Shown piece by piece: positions 35,513-48,584 of a DNA stretch of 64,000 bases. Each line of letters begins with the position of its first letter. Within the stretch, counting starts at the first letter, position 1. The notes beneath the pieces were generated by a model that saw nothing but the letters and a program-made list of their open reading frames with translations, was not told the DNA's origin and did no database searches. Origin of the DNA: Dasyornis broadbenti (taxonomy: Eukaryota > Chordata > Aves > Passeriformes > Dasyornithidae); assembly GCA_013397935.1 (NCBI GenBank), contig VZRN01005891.1, forward strand, positions 587,965-651,964, read 5' to 3'. The position numbers were made by a program, and so were the translations under genes.

Positions 35513-36059
35513 AGGATGCAGCAGAATTAGGTAAGGGCCCAACAGAGAGAAAGGCAGGCTTTGGGGATTTTTTTATTTTTAGTTGTTGCATAAAGAATAT
35601 GATAGTTTCTATTTCACTGCAACCTTTTTAAAAGAAATTACATGGGTTACACACCCTGATTATCCTGTAGCAGTCAGAAAGAAATGGCCTCCTAGCCTTT
35701 GTCCTGCTGTAATGATCCCAGAGCCCAAGAAATCCACTTGATTTTTGAGAACAGGGAAGGAGAGGGAAAACCCCAACTCAAAACAAACACCAAAGAAAGA
35801 AAAAGCAACCAAGCCCTTATTTTGAAGCCCAAATTATGAACTTTAAAAGGCTGCAATGATTCCTTTTGGTCTGCTGTGCTATAAAAACCTGAGAGTTCTA
35901 CTCACAGTTTACGATGCACACTCACCTGACACAGTCATCCATTGGGTACTTATGTTTATTCAGTGCATCAAATGTCTTCTTTAAATGTATCCCCAAACAA
36001 ATCTCTTAACAGAGCACTTCTAAAATAAATATTCTGTTGCCCTGAACGCAAAGATTTCA
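35513..36059. other. Non-coding stretch, no gene recognised
   Basis: AT-leaning ordinary DNA after the inverted repeat, with an A-rich patch near 35780-35810. Nothing further is seen. Confidence 0.55.
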
Positions 36060-36480
36060 TTTCTGTAGTCTCATTGGCACATAATGGACATGGAGTTTAT
36101 TATCCTCAACTGCAGTGCCCTCAGGGAATGCACCTTCCACACTGTTCTTAATCTGTTCCAAAAGAAATACAATTGCACTTGTTGTAAAGTACAGCATGAT
36201 GTGACAGCACTGAATGAAACCATAATTCTGTTGACTAGATATTATTTATGCTGTGGAAACAAGAGGATTGTGATTTCTAGAGGGACTATGAGGATCACAA
36301 ACCAGGCATTTAATGGGGCATTTTTATTACATTTTCTTTTATTAGTCTTTACCAAATCAAAGTTGCAGATAGAAAAATAAAATAATGTTTTTATATCTTC
36401 TCTCAATACCAAATTTAATGATTAGATATTACAATATGAGACATGTTGATACACACTTGCCCAATATCTATGGTCAGAGC
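36060..36480. promoter_or_regulatory. Candidate AT-rich regulatory block
   Basis: A non-repetitive AT-rich block with many ATTAG/TAATG cores and evenly mixed words. A 98-codon plus-strand frame at 36084-36380 covers most of it; it starts with ATG but contains no domain I recognise. A small coding exon cannot be formally excluded, but I favour non-coding sequence. Confidence 0.22.
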
Positions 36481-36624
36481 TACAGAAAATATGCTATTAA
36501 CCTCTGAACAGTATTACTAAAACGGCCCTGGGTCTTGGGGTTTTTTTTTTGTTTGTTTGTTTGGGATTTTTTAGCACACAGTGGATGTGAATGATCAAGC
36601 TTTGCCATTAAAGTAATGCTTAGA

Positions 36625-36662
<38 letters not shown>

Positions 36663-37079
36663 CAAGATTTCTGCTGTCTGATGCTCTGGGGCAGAAAAAT
36701 TATATTGGTCTTAAAACTCTGAAAATGAGGAATATGGTTTTCACCTGTTATATCTGACAAAATTATAAGATTCTAATGGCCCTTTCTTAGATCTTGAATG
36801 ACTCAATAGTGATGGGAGCACAGGGTGCTGGGAACCAAATCCTTTAAGACTCAGTGGAGTATGGAATGAAAGGAGACTTGTTAGGAAGGTGAAGCCAGGG
36901 CTGCAGCAGGATCTGGAGGGATGGATCGGGATGGATCCATGACCTGGATGACAAGGAATTCATTCTTTCGGGACACACAGAGGAGCAGAGCTGGGCCTGT
37001 GTCCCCTCTGAGTGCCCACTTACACTGACCTGTGTTTCCATTGCAATTCCAGCCTTTTCCTACACTGGCACCTGGCAGG
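36481..37079. other. Non-coding stretch with simple repeats
   Basis: It holds a T10 run followed by (GTTT)n at 36541-36563 and the long T tract at 36628. The remainder, including ggatggatcgggatggatcc near 36918-36937, is unremarkable. Confidence 0.6.
36628..36657 (-). repeat. 30-nt poly(T) tract
   Basis: An uninterrupted run of 30 T residues. On the minus strand it reads as poly(A) and could be a retrotransposed tail, but the adjoining sequence (36658 onward) is not recognisable and no target-site duplication is apparent. Confidence 0.9.
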
Positions 37080-37720
37080 TTTTGTTGAAGAATTTATTTG
37101 TTGTACAACGAAGATGCATTTACTTCAACAGCACATAATGCTTTGTTTTGCCTTTTTATTATTAACTTGTCAAAAGAAGAGATATGGCAATAATAAAATG
37201 ACAAAATACCGTGTTAATTATTGAAATAAATGGGATGTATAATAAATCAGGTAATGGCAATTAATTATATGGCTGACATACATAATGTCAGTTATCCACT
37301 ACTACTCTCAAACACTCACAATTAGCCATACTTAAAAGCATTGGCAATCATATAAACAGACTTAATGAATTATAATAACAATGTGTTCTAACAGCAAAAA
37401 ATGGTAAGTGGGCAAACTGTGAACCTATTGAAGGGAATAGGCTTCTGGGAGGTAAATTATTCCAGACTCAGGTGGACTTTAGAGTTAAAGTGACATGTTT
37501 TTCTGCCTGTTCTCATAGTCCATCGGTAGCACAGTAACTGGAGAAGTTTTAATTAACTACTAGAACTAGTCAATAGTTTCCATAGCCTGTACATTTTACT
37601 ATTTCCAAGGTTCATCATCAAGGAGGTGGGGGTTAGAAGCAAACTGCTTATTTAAGTCACGCATTGTACCTTTCCAAATATTTATGCAAATTTATGCACC
37701 AGGGAGCAAAACTGGGTGTC
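37080..37720. promoter_or_regulatory. Candidate homeodomain/POU regulatory block
   Basis: A long non-repetitive AT-rich block with TAATTA at 37215-37220 and 37262-37267, a small ctgaca/tgtcag inverted pair near 37273-37291, and an exact octamer (ATGCAAAT) at 37684-37691. A second octamer lies just outside at 37998-38005. CpGs are rare. The length without simple repeats and the clustered cores resemble a conserved element of a developmental gene desert. Conservation is untested. Confidence 0.33.
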
Positions 37721-40700
37721 CAGTGCCAGGCTTTAGTCTTGGCATCTCTGTCTTCACTGCTCCTCTTTGAAAAAGCCATGTAGAAAATATTAAATTCTCT
37801 GAGAACATCATTTTAATTACTCTTGAAAGACTTACCCAGCTGTTAAATGATCCAGGGTTAACCGAAGGGCTACTGCTATAAAACCATTTAAACACACCAA
37901 GGTGATTTTATCAAATTTCACAGCTGTTCCTGCAGCAAATGCAGCTCCTCAGAACACAAGATTTCTACTTAATCTGTTAACAGCAATTTTGCAGAAAATT
38001 TGCATCAAAGGAGAAATTGCTGCACAGGAATTGCCTGCCTGGATTGGACCCACAGCCAGCCCAGTCCAAAACCTGTCTCCAGGATGAGCCAGCGCCAGAT
38101 GTTCCCATGGAAATAAATATAGAAACACGCAATACACAAATGTAATTCAGCCCACAAAAGGTCACTCTGCTTAATCACTGAGACATGAAGATTTTCCTTT
38201 TCTCCAGTGTGGTTTTATTAATGTCACATCATGCACAAACCTTGTTATTCATATAGAAATAACCACACCTTGAACCCAGGTTTCTTGGCTCAGACAGTGA
38301 CGGAGTCCACATTTTGACAGCGTGGTTTAAGACATATCCTCCTTTATTCATTCAAGATTTTTCATATTTCTATTCTACTGCACTTTTATTGGGTGATAAT
38401 TTCTCTGACTCCTTGACTATTTTACAGGCTTTTATCCCTCTCCTGTTATTTTTCATCCTCGTGCAGTGAGCAGGCTCAGTCACCCCAGCTGCTCTGCAGG
38501 TGAGAGGCTTTTCCTTGTGCCTGCTCTGGTTCCTGACACCCATAACTCCCAGCTGAGGGAAGCCAGGCACCACTTCCACAGGTAATCCCTGCCAAGGGAA
38601 CGAGAAAGATGGGGCTGTTTATTTTCATATGAGATCCCTAGTCCAGCTTAAGCCCTGTTTAGCTGCACCTCAGCTGCTGTGTTTAGGCTGTCTTAGGCGC
38701 AGAACCTGGGGAAAAGCATGGATCTTCCAGCCAGACCCTGTGGACCTGGCTCGTGTCCTGCTCTGGGGTGGTCTGACCGAGCTCACTGTGCACAGCCCTT
38801 GCCTGAGGAGCCTTCAGGGCTGAGACAATGAGCTCAGGCCTGTATCCATGAGATGCAACAATAATAGTAATAATAATCAGAATAGCTTTAGCTTTTCCAG
38901 TGCAATGTTCTCACCATAAGGAAGGCAGTTGGGTTAAAGCTTCCCACAGCTTTATTTCCCTCACGCGCTGTCAGAGCATGTGTCAGGAAGGAAGGACTCA
39001 GGATGGAAGGCCTGAGGAAATCCTGTTCATGGATATCTTGGTAAGGGAGAGGCAAAACTTTTTAGTACTGCCCACCTGTCTGGAGAAGGACCTGGACCCA
39101 AAATTACTGTGATAACTGTGTGAGGTTCCTACTCAGTATTTGCCTTATCCCACAAAGAGCCCTGCTTACAGTGTAGAAATGATCCCTCACAGGGAACAGT
39201 GACCAACCAAAGCAAGGTGCAGATAAACCTTAGGATTCCCAATCCTGAAACTTAAATCCAGTGCCAAATGCAGCTCCTCTTGGATGATCGATCTATTTAT
39301 AATAAAACCATAAACAGCACTCTGCCAACGCCTGCCAGCTTTTCAAGCCTGCAGAACCAGCAGGAATCAGCAGTGAGCTTGGTCCATGGGGTGTGTATTC
39401 CCAAGCCTCACATCTCACCCCAACTATAAAAAAACTCCCCAAAGGTCTAATCCCCACACTAAAAGAGTAAACAAAGCATTAGACCATAGTGATCCTATTC
39501 CCAATTGCACAAACCAACAGAATACAGCAATAAATTGACCTTGCAAAACTTTGATACTTTTAAAGCCTGTCTGACTTCCAGTCTGCTCCACACTCATCCT
39601 CCATCTCTCTGGGAAAGCATCAGGATCCAACAATCAATGGGGCTCCAGGTAACAAAAAGCAAAGTTTTAAAAAAATTTAAAGGTAATTCAAATAATTTGA
39701 AATTATTCTGCTTACAACTATATAGGAAAGGTCTCTCTGAGTTGGAAAGGTCTCTGGAACGTGACCTGGAGCATCAATTTTTCCTTTACATATGTTTCAG
39801 GAAATGAGGCTGCATTTGGAGATACAAAAATTACAAACTTCCATTTTTTATTTTTTTTTAATTTATGGGACATAATAGGATTATCCTTTGTATTATGGCT
39901 GTGAATCTGAAAGCAACTTGTATTCCAGCAGCTGCATGAGCCTCCTCACAAAAGTACATCTACAAAAGCCACCCAAACAATGACAAGTCCTGTAGCACAA
40001 TCCTATGTTAGGTTAAGGACAGCTTCTCTTCCTCTCCTCATGTTCCTAGATCACGATGGGCCATTAGAGAGTTCTCTTTGTTCTTACTTCAGCCGACTCT
40101 TTTTTGGCCACAAACAAATGTGAAGTGCAGGCTCACATCTCCGGCTGGCAAGCATCCACATTTGTGTTAAGAATGGCTTCTGAAAGAGGGAATCAGGCTC
40201 TGATTTTTCCCCCACTTTTTGTTCCTTGTGTTTTGCTGCTTCCCATCGCTCAGGCAGATGCTCAGCGCTGTCACTGATGAGCTCCCAGGCCGGCAGCGAG
40301 CCCAGAGCTGTGCAAACAGGGGCAGCGATGAAGCACCACCACCACAGACCTGTTTTTCCTGACTGCCTCGGCTATCCCTCTAACCAAGGCACTTCTAACG
40401 AGCAGAGTAATTGCCTGGGTAATCTTGATTCTCCTTACCTGGACTTTCCCCACGTTCTGCTAAATAAGCCTCTCCTTTCCAGACAAGCTGCCGTCTGTGC
40501 TGTGAACCTGAAAGGTCACATCTGAACTCCTGAGTGCAGGTTACAGTGGGCATGGTGTCAAAACCTTCTGTCAAATTACTCTATAAACTGGATGTTTCAG
40601 AGTCTTGAGCTGTCAGTGTTTCATTCTGCTTGCTCCATACTGTTGAATATTTCTTCTAGTCGTGCATGATAATGCCAAAAGCCAGTGTGACAAAAAATAC

Positions 40701-43700
40701 ATTTTGAACAAAGGCTAAACAACATAAACACTTTTACTTTGCAGATGGCACTCAGAACTCAGCAGATGGTGAGAGAAATCCCACAGGATGTTCTTCTCTC
40801 CCTTCTCTCCCCCTACATATATATATGAGAGCATGTGTGTGTGCACAAAACAGCAAAGTGTCCTGAGGAGATGCTTCTGTGAAAGCCTTTTGAGTCTCTC
40901 TCCTTTGAACAATATCTCACTGCCCATTTTTACAGCAGGAAAGATCCAGCCGGGGCAGGGTACCAGAAAGGGAATCAGGGAGCACCTGTCTGTTCATAGG
41001 CTTGCCACTCACCTGGGATGTGTCTTTGGATGGGCAGTTTTGTTCCTTTTTCTTCCCATGCCATGCTCAGTCCTTTATTTTAATTCTAGATCCTCAGGGA
41101 GGAGATTCTTTCCGTCTCTGACTGTTAAGCCTTGAAACAGCTTGTACCATGCTGGTGCTCTTCACTCCAGCTTCTGTTTCCCAGGAAGCATCAGAAACAC
41201 TGCACTCCACAGCATTTTCTGCATTTCACAGAGCTGAGCGTAAAGCTCTCCATGAAATGGAGATGTGCGTGATGGAGGGGCAAAAATGGGCAAGGACAAA
41301 CCACAGAGAATCTACAATCCTCTTTCTGCATCAGGCCCTTGGCAAAGGCAGGGGATGGATCTTTCTGGCAAAGAGCCGTGTGAACAGGCACCACTGCTCC
41401 CAGTTCCCTTGGCCATGGGGTGACTCCCGTGGTGACTGCGCTGTTCCACGGCATGTGGGATCATTGTGCATTTACACCTGCAGGTTTTTACTGCATTACC
41501 CTTCTATGTCCCTCTAATGCAAATGCATCCCTAACCTATATCTGAGCTCTGCAGTTCTGCCCAACTCCTACCCATGGTAGAGATGTCCCTTGTGCTGGGA
41601 GCACCAGCAGCTCTGAGGTCACAGCAGCACCAGGCACTGGCTCAGGGCAAGGCACTCCATGCTCACCTGAAGCTGCAGGTGGGATTTCCAGTAAGCAGCA
41701 TCGCGAAATTCCAGGCCTGGATTTTGGTATTTTCCAAATGTGAACCCTGGCCTGGATTTTTCAGCCAGTGTTTTACTTGTAGAAGAAAGCAGCACGTCAT
41801 TGCCTGTCACGGTATTGTTCAGTATTTACACAGCCCCACCATGCCCTGACCCACCAGCCATACTCTCCACAGCTCTGAGTTCCCTGGCAGTTTACTCTCC
41901 TGGAACAAACTGCCTCATTTGAGCTTGTCATTATGATCACTTCGCAGCTCCATGTTGCTGTGCACAGCACCCAAGACAGCCCTCAGCCCCAAAGCACTTC
42001 CTCACAAACGTCAAGCAGTCACAGCAAATGCCTGTCCCTCACTCACCTTCAAGGGGGTGGAGCTGGCTTGAATTGCTTCCATTTCTCAGTCTCTGATAGA
42101 GGCAGTTTCTCTGACACAAAGCTGTGCTGATCTCTGGAGGAGGGAGTTTTACATGCACCGAGAAGGGGCTGTGAAACTTTCCCTCTTGCAAACAGAAACT
42201 CACTTCTCCGGGCAGGTGGATCTAGTGTGGCACTAAACCAGCACAGACAGGGCTGCTCAAACACACAGGACACAGCAAGGTGCCAATATTTTTTAAAATG
42301 CCATTAAAATCTGAGGTTGGTCCCAGAGTCTGAAAGGGCGACAGCAAGGGGGGCAGAGTGACAAGTTTAACTTTTCTCAAATTACTGAATCACTGAACAG
42401 ATGGACTGGTTCGATATAAACCCACTATAGCCTTTCCAAAACAAGGAGTACCAGACATATGCACAGAAAATTGTACGCACAAAAGTGTGCTCAGCTACCC
42501 TGACGCTCACAATTTTGGCAACTCAGAGACAAATCTGTTGTTTAAGCAGAGAGAAAAGTGCTATTTTTTTTTCACTTACTTTCATGGCAACCTGGTTGTC
42601 CGCAGCAGAGATGATTTCAGGTGGAAGAAAGTGGTTCTGTATTTACAAGACAGGGAGCACAGTATGCTACAGGCTGGGAAGGCATCGCCAAGCACTTCAC
42701 ACCATCTTCCTCTCCAACTCAGGGAAATTCTTGGAATGATCACACCCAGAGCCCTTCACTCCAAAGTACCCTGGAACCTGTTTGCAGCACCTTCATTAGG
42801 TCTAACAACAGTTCTGCAGCAGCACAATGTGCATAAAACAAAGCAGGTCCAGCAGTGGGAGCCAGGACTACCTGGAGGAGGCAGAGGATCTGCCCTGAAC
42901 TTGCAGATTGCTTCCTGGGGAAGAATATTTAGGAATGGCCTGGCTTTGACTCTGTACTTTTCCTTCCTCGCTGTTTCAGTGGCAATCTCGCTTAAAACTG
43001 TGCCTTCTTCCAGCAAGCACTAGCTGTTCTTTCCCACTCAAAGATCTCTATCAGTCATAAAAATTTAGCCAAGTGGGTGAATTTTTTAGAAGTGGGGGGA
43101 TATCTAACAGCTGTGATGTTTGCTTGATTAGTTCCACAAGAAATCATACATGCAAAACGTTGTAATAGAGACAACTAAACTTTCCAATTGCTCTGTGGTC
43201 CATGGGCACGTGGTCCAGAGCTGGGCATGCAATCCTGGACCTTCCTTGGAATGGGAACTGAGGCCGTGTCAGTCCCAGAGCCGGGGCAACACAACCAGGA
43301 TATTTGCTGGTGCTTCTCCCCCTCCTCTCTGTCAGCCTCAGGGAGCCAGGGTGAGGAAAATGCTGTAGGAAGGAGACAAGAGGGAGTAAGGAGGATGAGA
43401 ACACAGGTGGAAGCTGGACACGCAAGGCTCTCACTGCTGATCACACCAGGAATCAAAAGAGAGAAGCAAATTAAAATCAGAGGCCCCACTGAAAATGGAA
43501 GACACAAACACTGAGCACTGTTTAACCACAACTCCTGTTGTTTGCATAAAGGAAGGGTTCAGACTCTACAGGAAACTCCATTGCTGGTACTTCCAATATT
43601 TTGAGGATGGGACCATGAGTTTATAAGACTTTTGTGACACAATTATTATTGATGTGGGGTGAGTTACGGATGTAAAAGCTGTCTGAGGCATCTGAATTCT

Positions 43701-46249
43701 GATGGTGTTTGGAATCTGAAACTACTCAAAGTTCAGATCCAGGGGATTTATTTGGGCTCATTTCCAGTTAAAACACACAGCTGAGGTCACATGGTTCCAT
43801 GGAATAAGGCACTTTCTAATCAAATCACTGCAGCATCAGCAATAGACAGCTTCATGTTTCAGTCAGGAGCCTTAGTATTTTTCCTTATTATTTTTCCTGC
43901 CTTAAAGGAAACAACCAGAGCTGCTCTGGCTGCCTCTGTGCCTGGTGAACAAGTTCCATTAAACCTTTGTTTAGAGCAGCTTCACTGGCTCAAACACTTT
44001 GTTTCAGGAAGAATCTTACCCAAGCAAGAGGCTCATATCTCAGAAAAAAATCTTACAGTACTCTACATTAATTAAAGATAAGGTGATATCATTACAGAGA
44101 TAGACATTGTTATCTCCCCTCTAATGTTATCAAGGCTGTTTTCATGTCTGCAGATGAACACTTCCAGACAAAGATATTTTTGAAAACCTCCCATTGTGTT
44201 TGAAAGCATCTGCTAAATGGAATTACAAAGTTTCACTGGGTAGCATATTTTTTGGTCTGATCCTTTTTGGTGTGATCCACAGCCCACTGAAGTCAAGGAG
44301 AAGGTTTGGAAAATTCTGGTTAACTGTCTCTAATCTGGAAAGTCAGGGGGTTTTAGCAAGTGCATGCATAATATTAAATGTATCCTGAGTTTCTTTTATT
44401 TTGTTGGCTGTTAAATAAATGTTTAAAGGAGACATTTTCAAGAATCTACCTGGGTTAAGTTTGACAAAAAACACTCACCAGGGCAAGGGAGGAAGAAAAG
44501 TCTGGAAAGGTTTTAGTCACTGCCAAAATGTCAAATTATACAGTGCTGGTAGCACTGAGAACACAGGATGCTTTTTGCCTTCAGCAGCAAAAAAAATTCA
44601 TTGCTTTAGATTAGAACCAGTAACTACAGTTGGAACCAGTATCTAACCGTCCTTGAAATGAGACGTTTACACGTCACAGCAATGATTGACTTAATTTTAT
44701 GGGAAACACAAGGAAAGGAGTGTTTAAAGTAGGTGAGGAGGGGTTGTTGGTGTTGGCTGTGCTGAACTGCTGGAGAAATAATTTCTTTTATTTGAAACCT
44801 AATACAAAGCCAATCTCAACAGCTGAGTCCTGCACGTGTGTGCACTGCAGCATCTGCTGAGGGGCACAAGGGGGAGATGCCACCAGGAAACCTCAGAACA
44901 GAGCAACAGGTGCCCCCCAAAATGGGCAGCTGACCCCTGTCAAGAGCTGGCATTGTTGAAGAGGAACCAGTGGTGAAAACCAGATGGTGTTTGTGTCGAA
45001 CTTTGTATGTTTACAAATAAATTCAGCTTTGCTTTAGTGTTTTCCAGTGCTGCTCTAACCTAGAGGAGCTCGAAGCCCCTGGCTCACAGGCAGGAAGAGC
45101 ACAGCATGGTGGGATCTCCCCACGTGCCTTCCTTCAGGTAAAGCAGATTTAGAGCTGCTGCCGGAGTTGTTCCCTCAGTGTGGGACCAGAGCAGTAACGA
45201 GTGATTAAGCCCTTTTCTCTCTCAGAACTCAAAATCTGCTCTTTCCCTTACAATTCAGACAGATTGTGAGGTGATGCCTAATGGACCCCTGGGGTTTTCT
45301 CCCTCCTTCCCTGTTAAGGCAAGCAGCTCCCATCAACCCTCTGCTTCTGGGGCTTAAGGGAAATCCAAACTAAAAGGCATTGCCTGATTTCCAGATTTAA
45401 CTCCTGAGCATCCTTTCATATGGAAAATTCCAATCATAAGCTTGAGTTAGTTCGTGCCAATCCCAGATCACAGTGAGGTTGGATGAAAACCCACAGCAAG
45501 TGTCATCCCTTGGGAGATAAATTACCTTATGGAGTGGTTGCTATGGCATTTCCCCAGGCCAAAGTGATCCCTTGCTCTCAGAATGCCCTGAGTGAGAGCC
45601 CCTGCACAAGGGAATGCCAAACAGGGTTCATTCAGGTCTGTGCAAACACTTGGAGGGGCACAGAGATGTCCCCGCCAGGAGCTGTGCACCCCTGAGGTAC
45701 AAGCCAGGCTCTGGGCTGAATGAGCCATCCCAAAATACAGAACTGCTCCCTGCTTTATTTTCGGAAATACATGGCTGCTGTCAGGTGTCAGCTCGCACCT
45801 CTCCAAACTGATTCTGCTTAGGATTTAGTGAAGTTTTCCAACTAGCACGAGTTAAGTAAAAGACCAATGAACTTCGTGAGACCACAGCAAAAGTGCTGCT
45901 AGACCCAGCCAGAATTCTGCTGCATGCCTGGGGAGGAAGAATTCAAGGCTAGCAGTTAAAATGCAAGGTAAAAAGCAGCTGAAATTATCCCCTTTCATTT
46001 TGGAACTGAGGCAGATTTTTGATTCTTATGTGTTCTGTGACACAGACAGGCACTGAGTGCTTTTTCCAACAGCATCTGAACACCTAAGTGCCAAGAAGAA
46101 ACACCCAGGCACTTCTTAAATTCTCCAGACACCCCTATTCCTACCTCTAGCCTAAAAATCTGGCTTCTATGGATTGCATCATCCTGTGAAAAAAAGGAGC
46201 CCTGAGAAGGTTTAGTAACCTGATTATCTCCAAAGGATTGGTGTCCTAC
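37721..46249. other. Long non-coding stretch, no gene recognised
   Basis: No gene is recognised across these 8.5 kb. Exact octamers lie at 37998-38005 and 41517-41524. A direct repeat of ggaaaggtctct occurs at 39725-39736 and 39744-39755. A TA-rich and GT-rich simple patch lies at about 40815-40842. A mild CpG cluster occurs at about 40245-40310. The longest frame (178 codons, plus, 42487-43023) overlaps several others and has no domain. Confidence 0.6.

Positions 46250-46291
<42 letters not shown>
46250..46291. repeat. (TAA)n microsatellite, about 14 units
   Basis: Forty-two bases of uninterrupted TAA/ATA triplets. On the minus strand it gives a polytyrosine run in a 107-codon frame (45995-46318), which is a repeat artefact. 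Pure arrays of this length are usually polymorphic. Confidence 0.97.
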
Positions 46292-47599
46292 GACCATAAC
46301 AGCAGTTTGTGTGCTCATCTGTGCTGCAAGTGCATGTGGAGGAGCCTTACAACTTGGAATGAAACCCTGAAACCTCTTTAGTGAGATAAAAGACAGACTA
46401 GAAAGCTACTGTAAAGTTGCTGAAAGAAACACAGATTATGTTTCAATGACTTTCTTGAGATGTATTCCTCACTCAGAGTCATTTGTACATGTTTGCATCC
46501 ACAAAGAACCTGGAACAGAAATTATTCTCTGCACAGAGGCCAAAAGCTGACACTGTTCACCTACGGAGTTGGTGAGTTCTTGTTTGTGTTCTCAATCTCT
46601 TTCCTAAGATTTTTAAAAACTGAAGTGTCAGAGAGGTTAAAACTATTTTTTAAAGCAGTAAGTTCTTCACAACCTCTTTCGAAATCAAAAGAAAATTGTT
46701 ACAACTGTTATGTATTTTATATTGAACTCTAAAAATGAAGTGTGGAAGTGTTTTTTCTAAATTTATGTCTGACTTACGGGAAGATTTTTCTGTTGCCATC
46801 TCAGCTGCATCAGTTTCAGGGCCACATGCGGGGTCAGCACAGGATTAATGGCCAGGGGTGCCTCCTATCAGCATTCCCTGCTTACCTTTCCCTATCAAAA
46901 CAGCTGAAGCCATCTGCTGCATCTTTGCCTCAGGATAATTAAACTCACACTGATGGCAGGGAAGGGAAAGAGAGGGCTGAGGTCCCCAGCTCTAGAGAAC
47001 TTTGAGAGGAATTTTTCCTGTGGCCAACCCCTCTATGGCATCCTCCCCCAAAATCCCTGGAACAGTGTTTGCTGAGGGGAGACCAGTGCACACATTGGAA
47101 CCCAAACTGGGGCAGAATAAACATGGAGAATTAAAGAAAATGGGGCCTGATCATCTCCTCGCTTTAATCCCTGAAAGCTTTGGGAAGGAATCTTCTACCT
47201 CCCCTACGATCAGGCCCTGCACCCTGAGGCGCATTCCTACCTCAAAGCTGAGATATTCCCCCTGTACACAGGTCAGGGATGCCTGAGGAGGTGGTGGCAG
47301 CCTGCCCCAGCCCCAGGAGCGCTCCACTGACCCCTCAGAGCTTTTCCTGCTGCCCTTGCCACCCTTTGGGCCCCAGGACAGCCCTTGCCAGCTTTCGAGT
47401 GCCAGGAGCAATTTCCAAATCTCAGGGCTCCCCTCCCTGCAGGGCTCCACTGCCACTTTCTGGGTTTAGTTGCACGTTTTGGGAGGCTCATCTGCAGAAA
47501 ATGCCTCAGCTCCAGCCATGCAGATTTTGTGACAAGTGGCTTCTGAAAATAGTGCATTTATTCAATGAGCTTAAGCGCAGCAGTCCCAGTTGTTGATGC
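46292..47599. other. Non-coding stretch, no gene recognised
   Basis: No gene is recognised. The GC-richer part at 47150-47560 has frames of about 100 codons on both strands over the same bases. A cluster including cacatgcggggtcagc and ggattaatgg near 46825-46850 may be a small regulatory site. Confidence 0.55.
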
Positions 47600-48130
47600 T
47601 CCTCATGAAAATATTGATTCTACGCTCCCTGGCTTAGAATGTTTTGATCCACATTCTGGGCCTATTGATCTACCTTTGATACTTCAATCAAACTCCTGTT
47701 TATATCAACTGCACATTCATCTGATCTCTCCAAAATAATTAGATTAATCACAGGAGGATCTACAGAAGCCCTGCTTTGATTGATTATGTCTTCATGCGCT
47801 CCTGGGGAAAACAGGTAAATTTTAAAATGTAAAAAAGACAGTTGTTAGCCTTTTCATTCTGGCATCTTTGAAATATTTTTAGTCCCACTTTTCCTTTTAT
47901 GATCTCAGGCTTTTACAACATTGCAGGCTCACAGCGTGCTTAGTTATGATTTCTTCAGTGGCTGACATTTTGCAACACATAATGATTTAGCCAATATGAG
48001 CAGAACTATCATTACACAATTTATTGTTCCCCAAAGTATTATTTGTTATAGAGACTATTAAACCTATGAGTTACATGTTACAGAATTTTTATTAGAATTA
48101 TTTTAAACTCCAAGGAAATTAATCCCTCCC
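47600..48130. promoter_or_regulatory. Candidate homeodomain-rich regulatory block
   Basis: The core at 47736-47749 reads TAATTAGATTAATC. It combines a TAATTA site with the 8-bp palindrome GATTAATC (47742-47749), which suits paired or OTX/PITX-type homeodomain dimers. Around it are tttgattgattatg, tacctttgatact and cattacacaatttattg. The block is non-repetitive and AT-rich for more than 500 bases. Confidence 0.33.
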
Positions 48131-48584
48131 TTCATACCTCCTGCTCCAAGATTTCCATTTTGCAACACAAAGAAAAAGTATTCATGCACAGAAGTGGTGG
48201 GGGTAGTAGGTACTCCTCCTGAAATCATCAGTACTTTTCTTTGCACAAAAAACAAGTGAAGACCCCAGAATTTTATTTTTAAGGGTAAAATTCTTTAATT
48301 TGCACCGCAGAAACACCAGTGTTGCCAATGGGATTTGTGTGAGTGCTGAGCCCCGCTGAGAAAAAGAATGGTGGCTGCAATGCCACTGTTCAAAAATGCA
48401 TTTTTTATTTGATGAATGAATTGCTAAAGGGAAAAAAAACAAAAAAAGGCACTAAAATTTTTTTCCATTCTGGAAACAATGGCTTTGTACAATAATCCTA
48501 CTGTTCAATCATCACTACAGCCTCTACTGGAACCATGCCCAGAAAGACTAAACATTTTGTGCTAAACCTTTTCTAAGGGCCTTC
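48131..48584. other. Non-coding stretch, no gene recognised
   Basis: AT-leaning DNA with short A and T runs near 48430-48465. Nothing recognisable. Confidence 0.55.

Noticed and set aside
42487..43023. 178-codon plus-strand frame
   Set aside because: It overlaps other frames on both strands and shows no domain, signal peptide or repeat pattern. Length alone is not enough in 64 kb.
45538..45556. RFX X-box (gttgctatggcatt)
   Set aside because: Only one half-site fits the consensus; chance matches of this quality are common.
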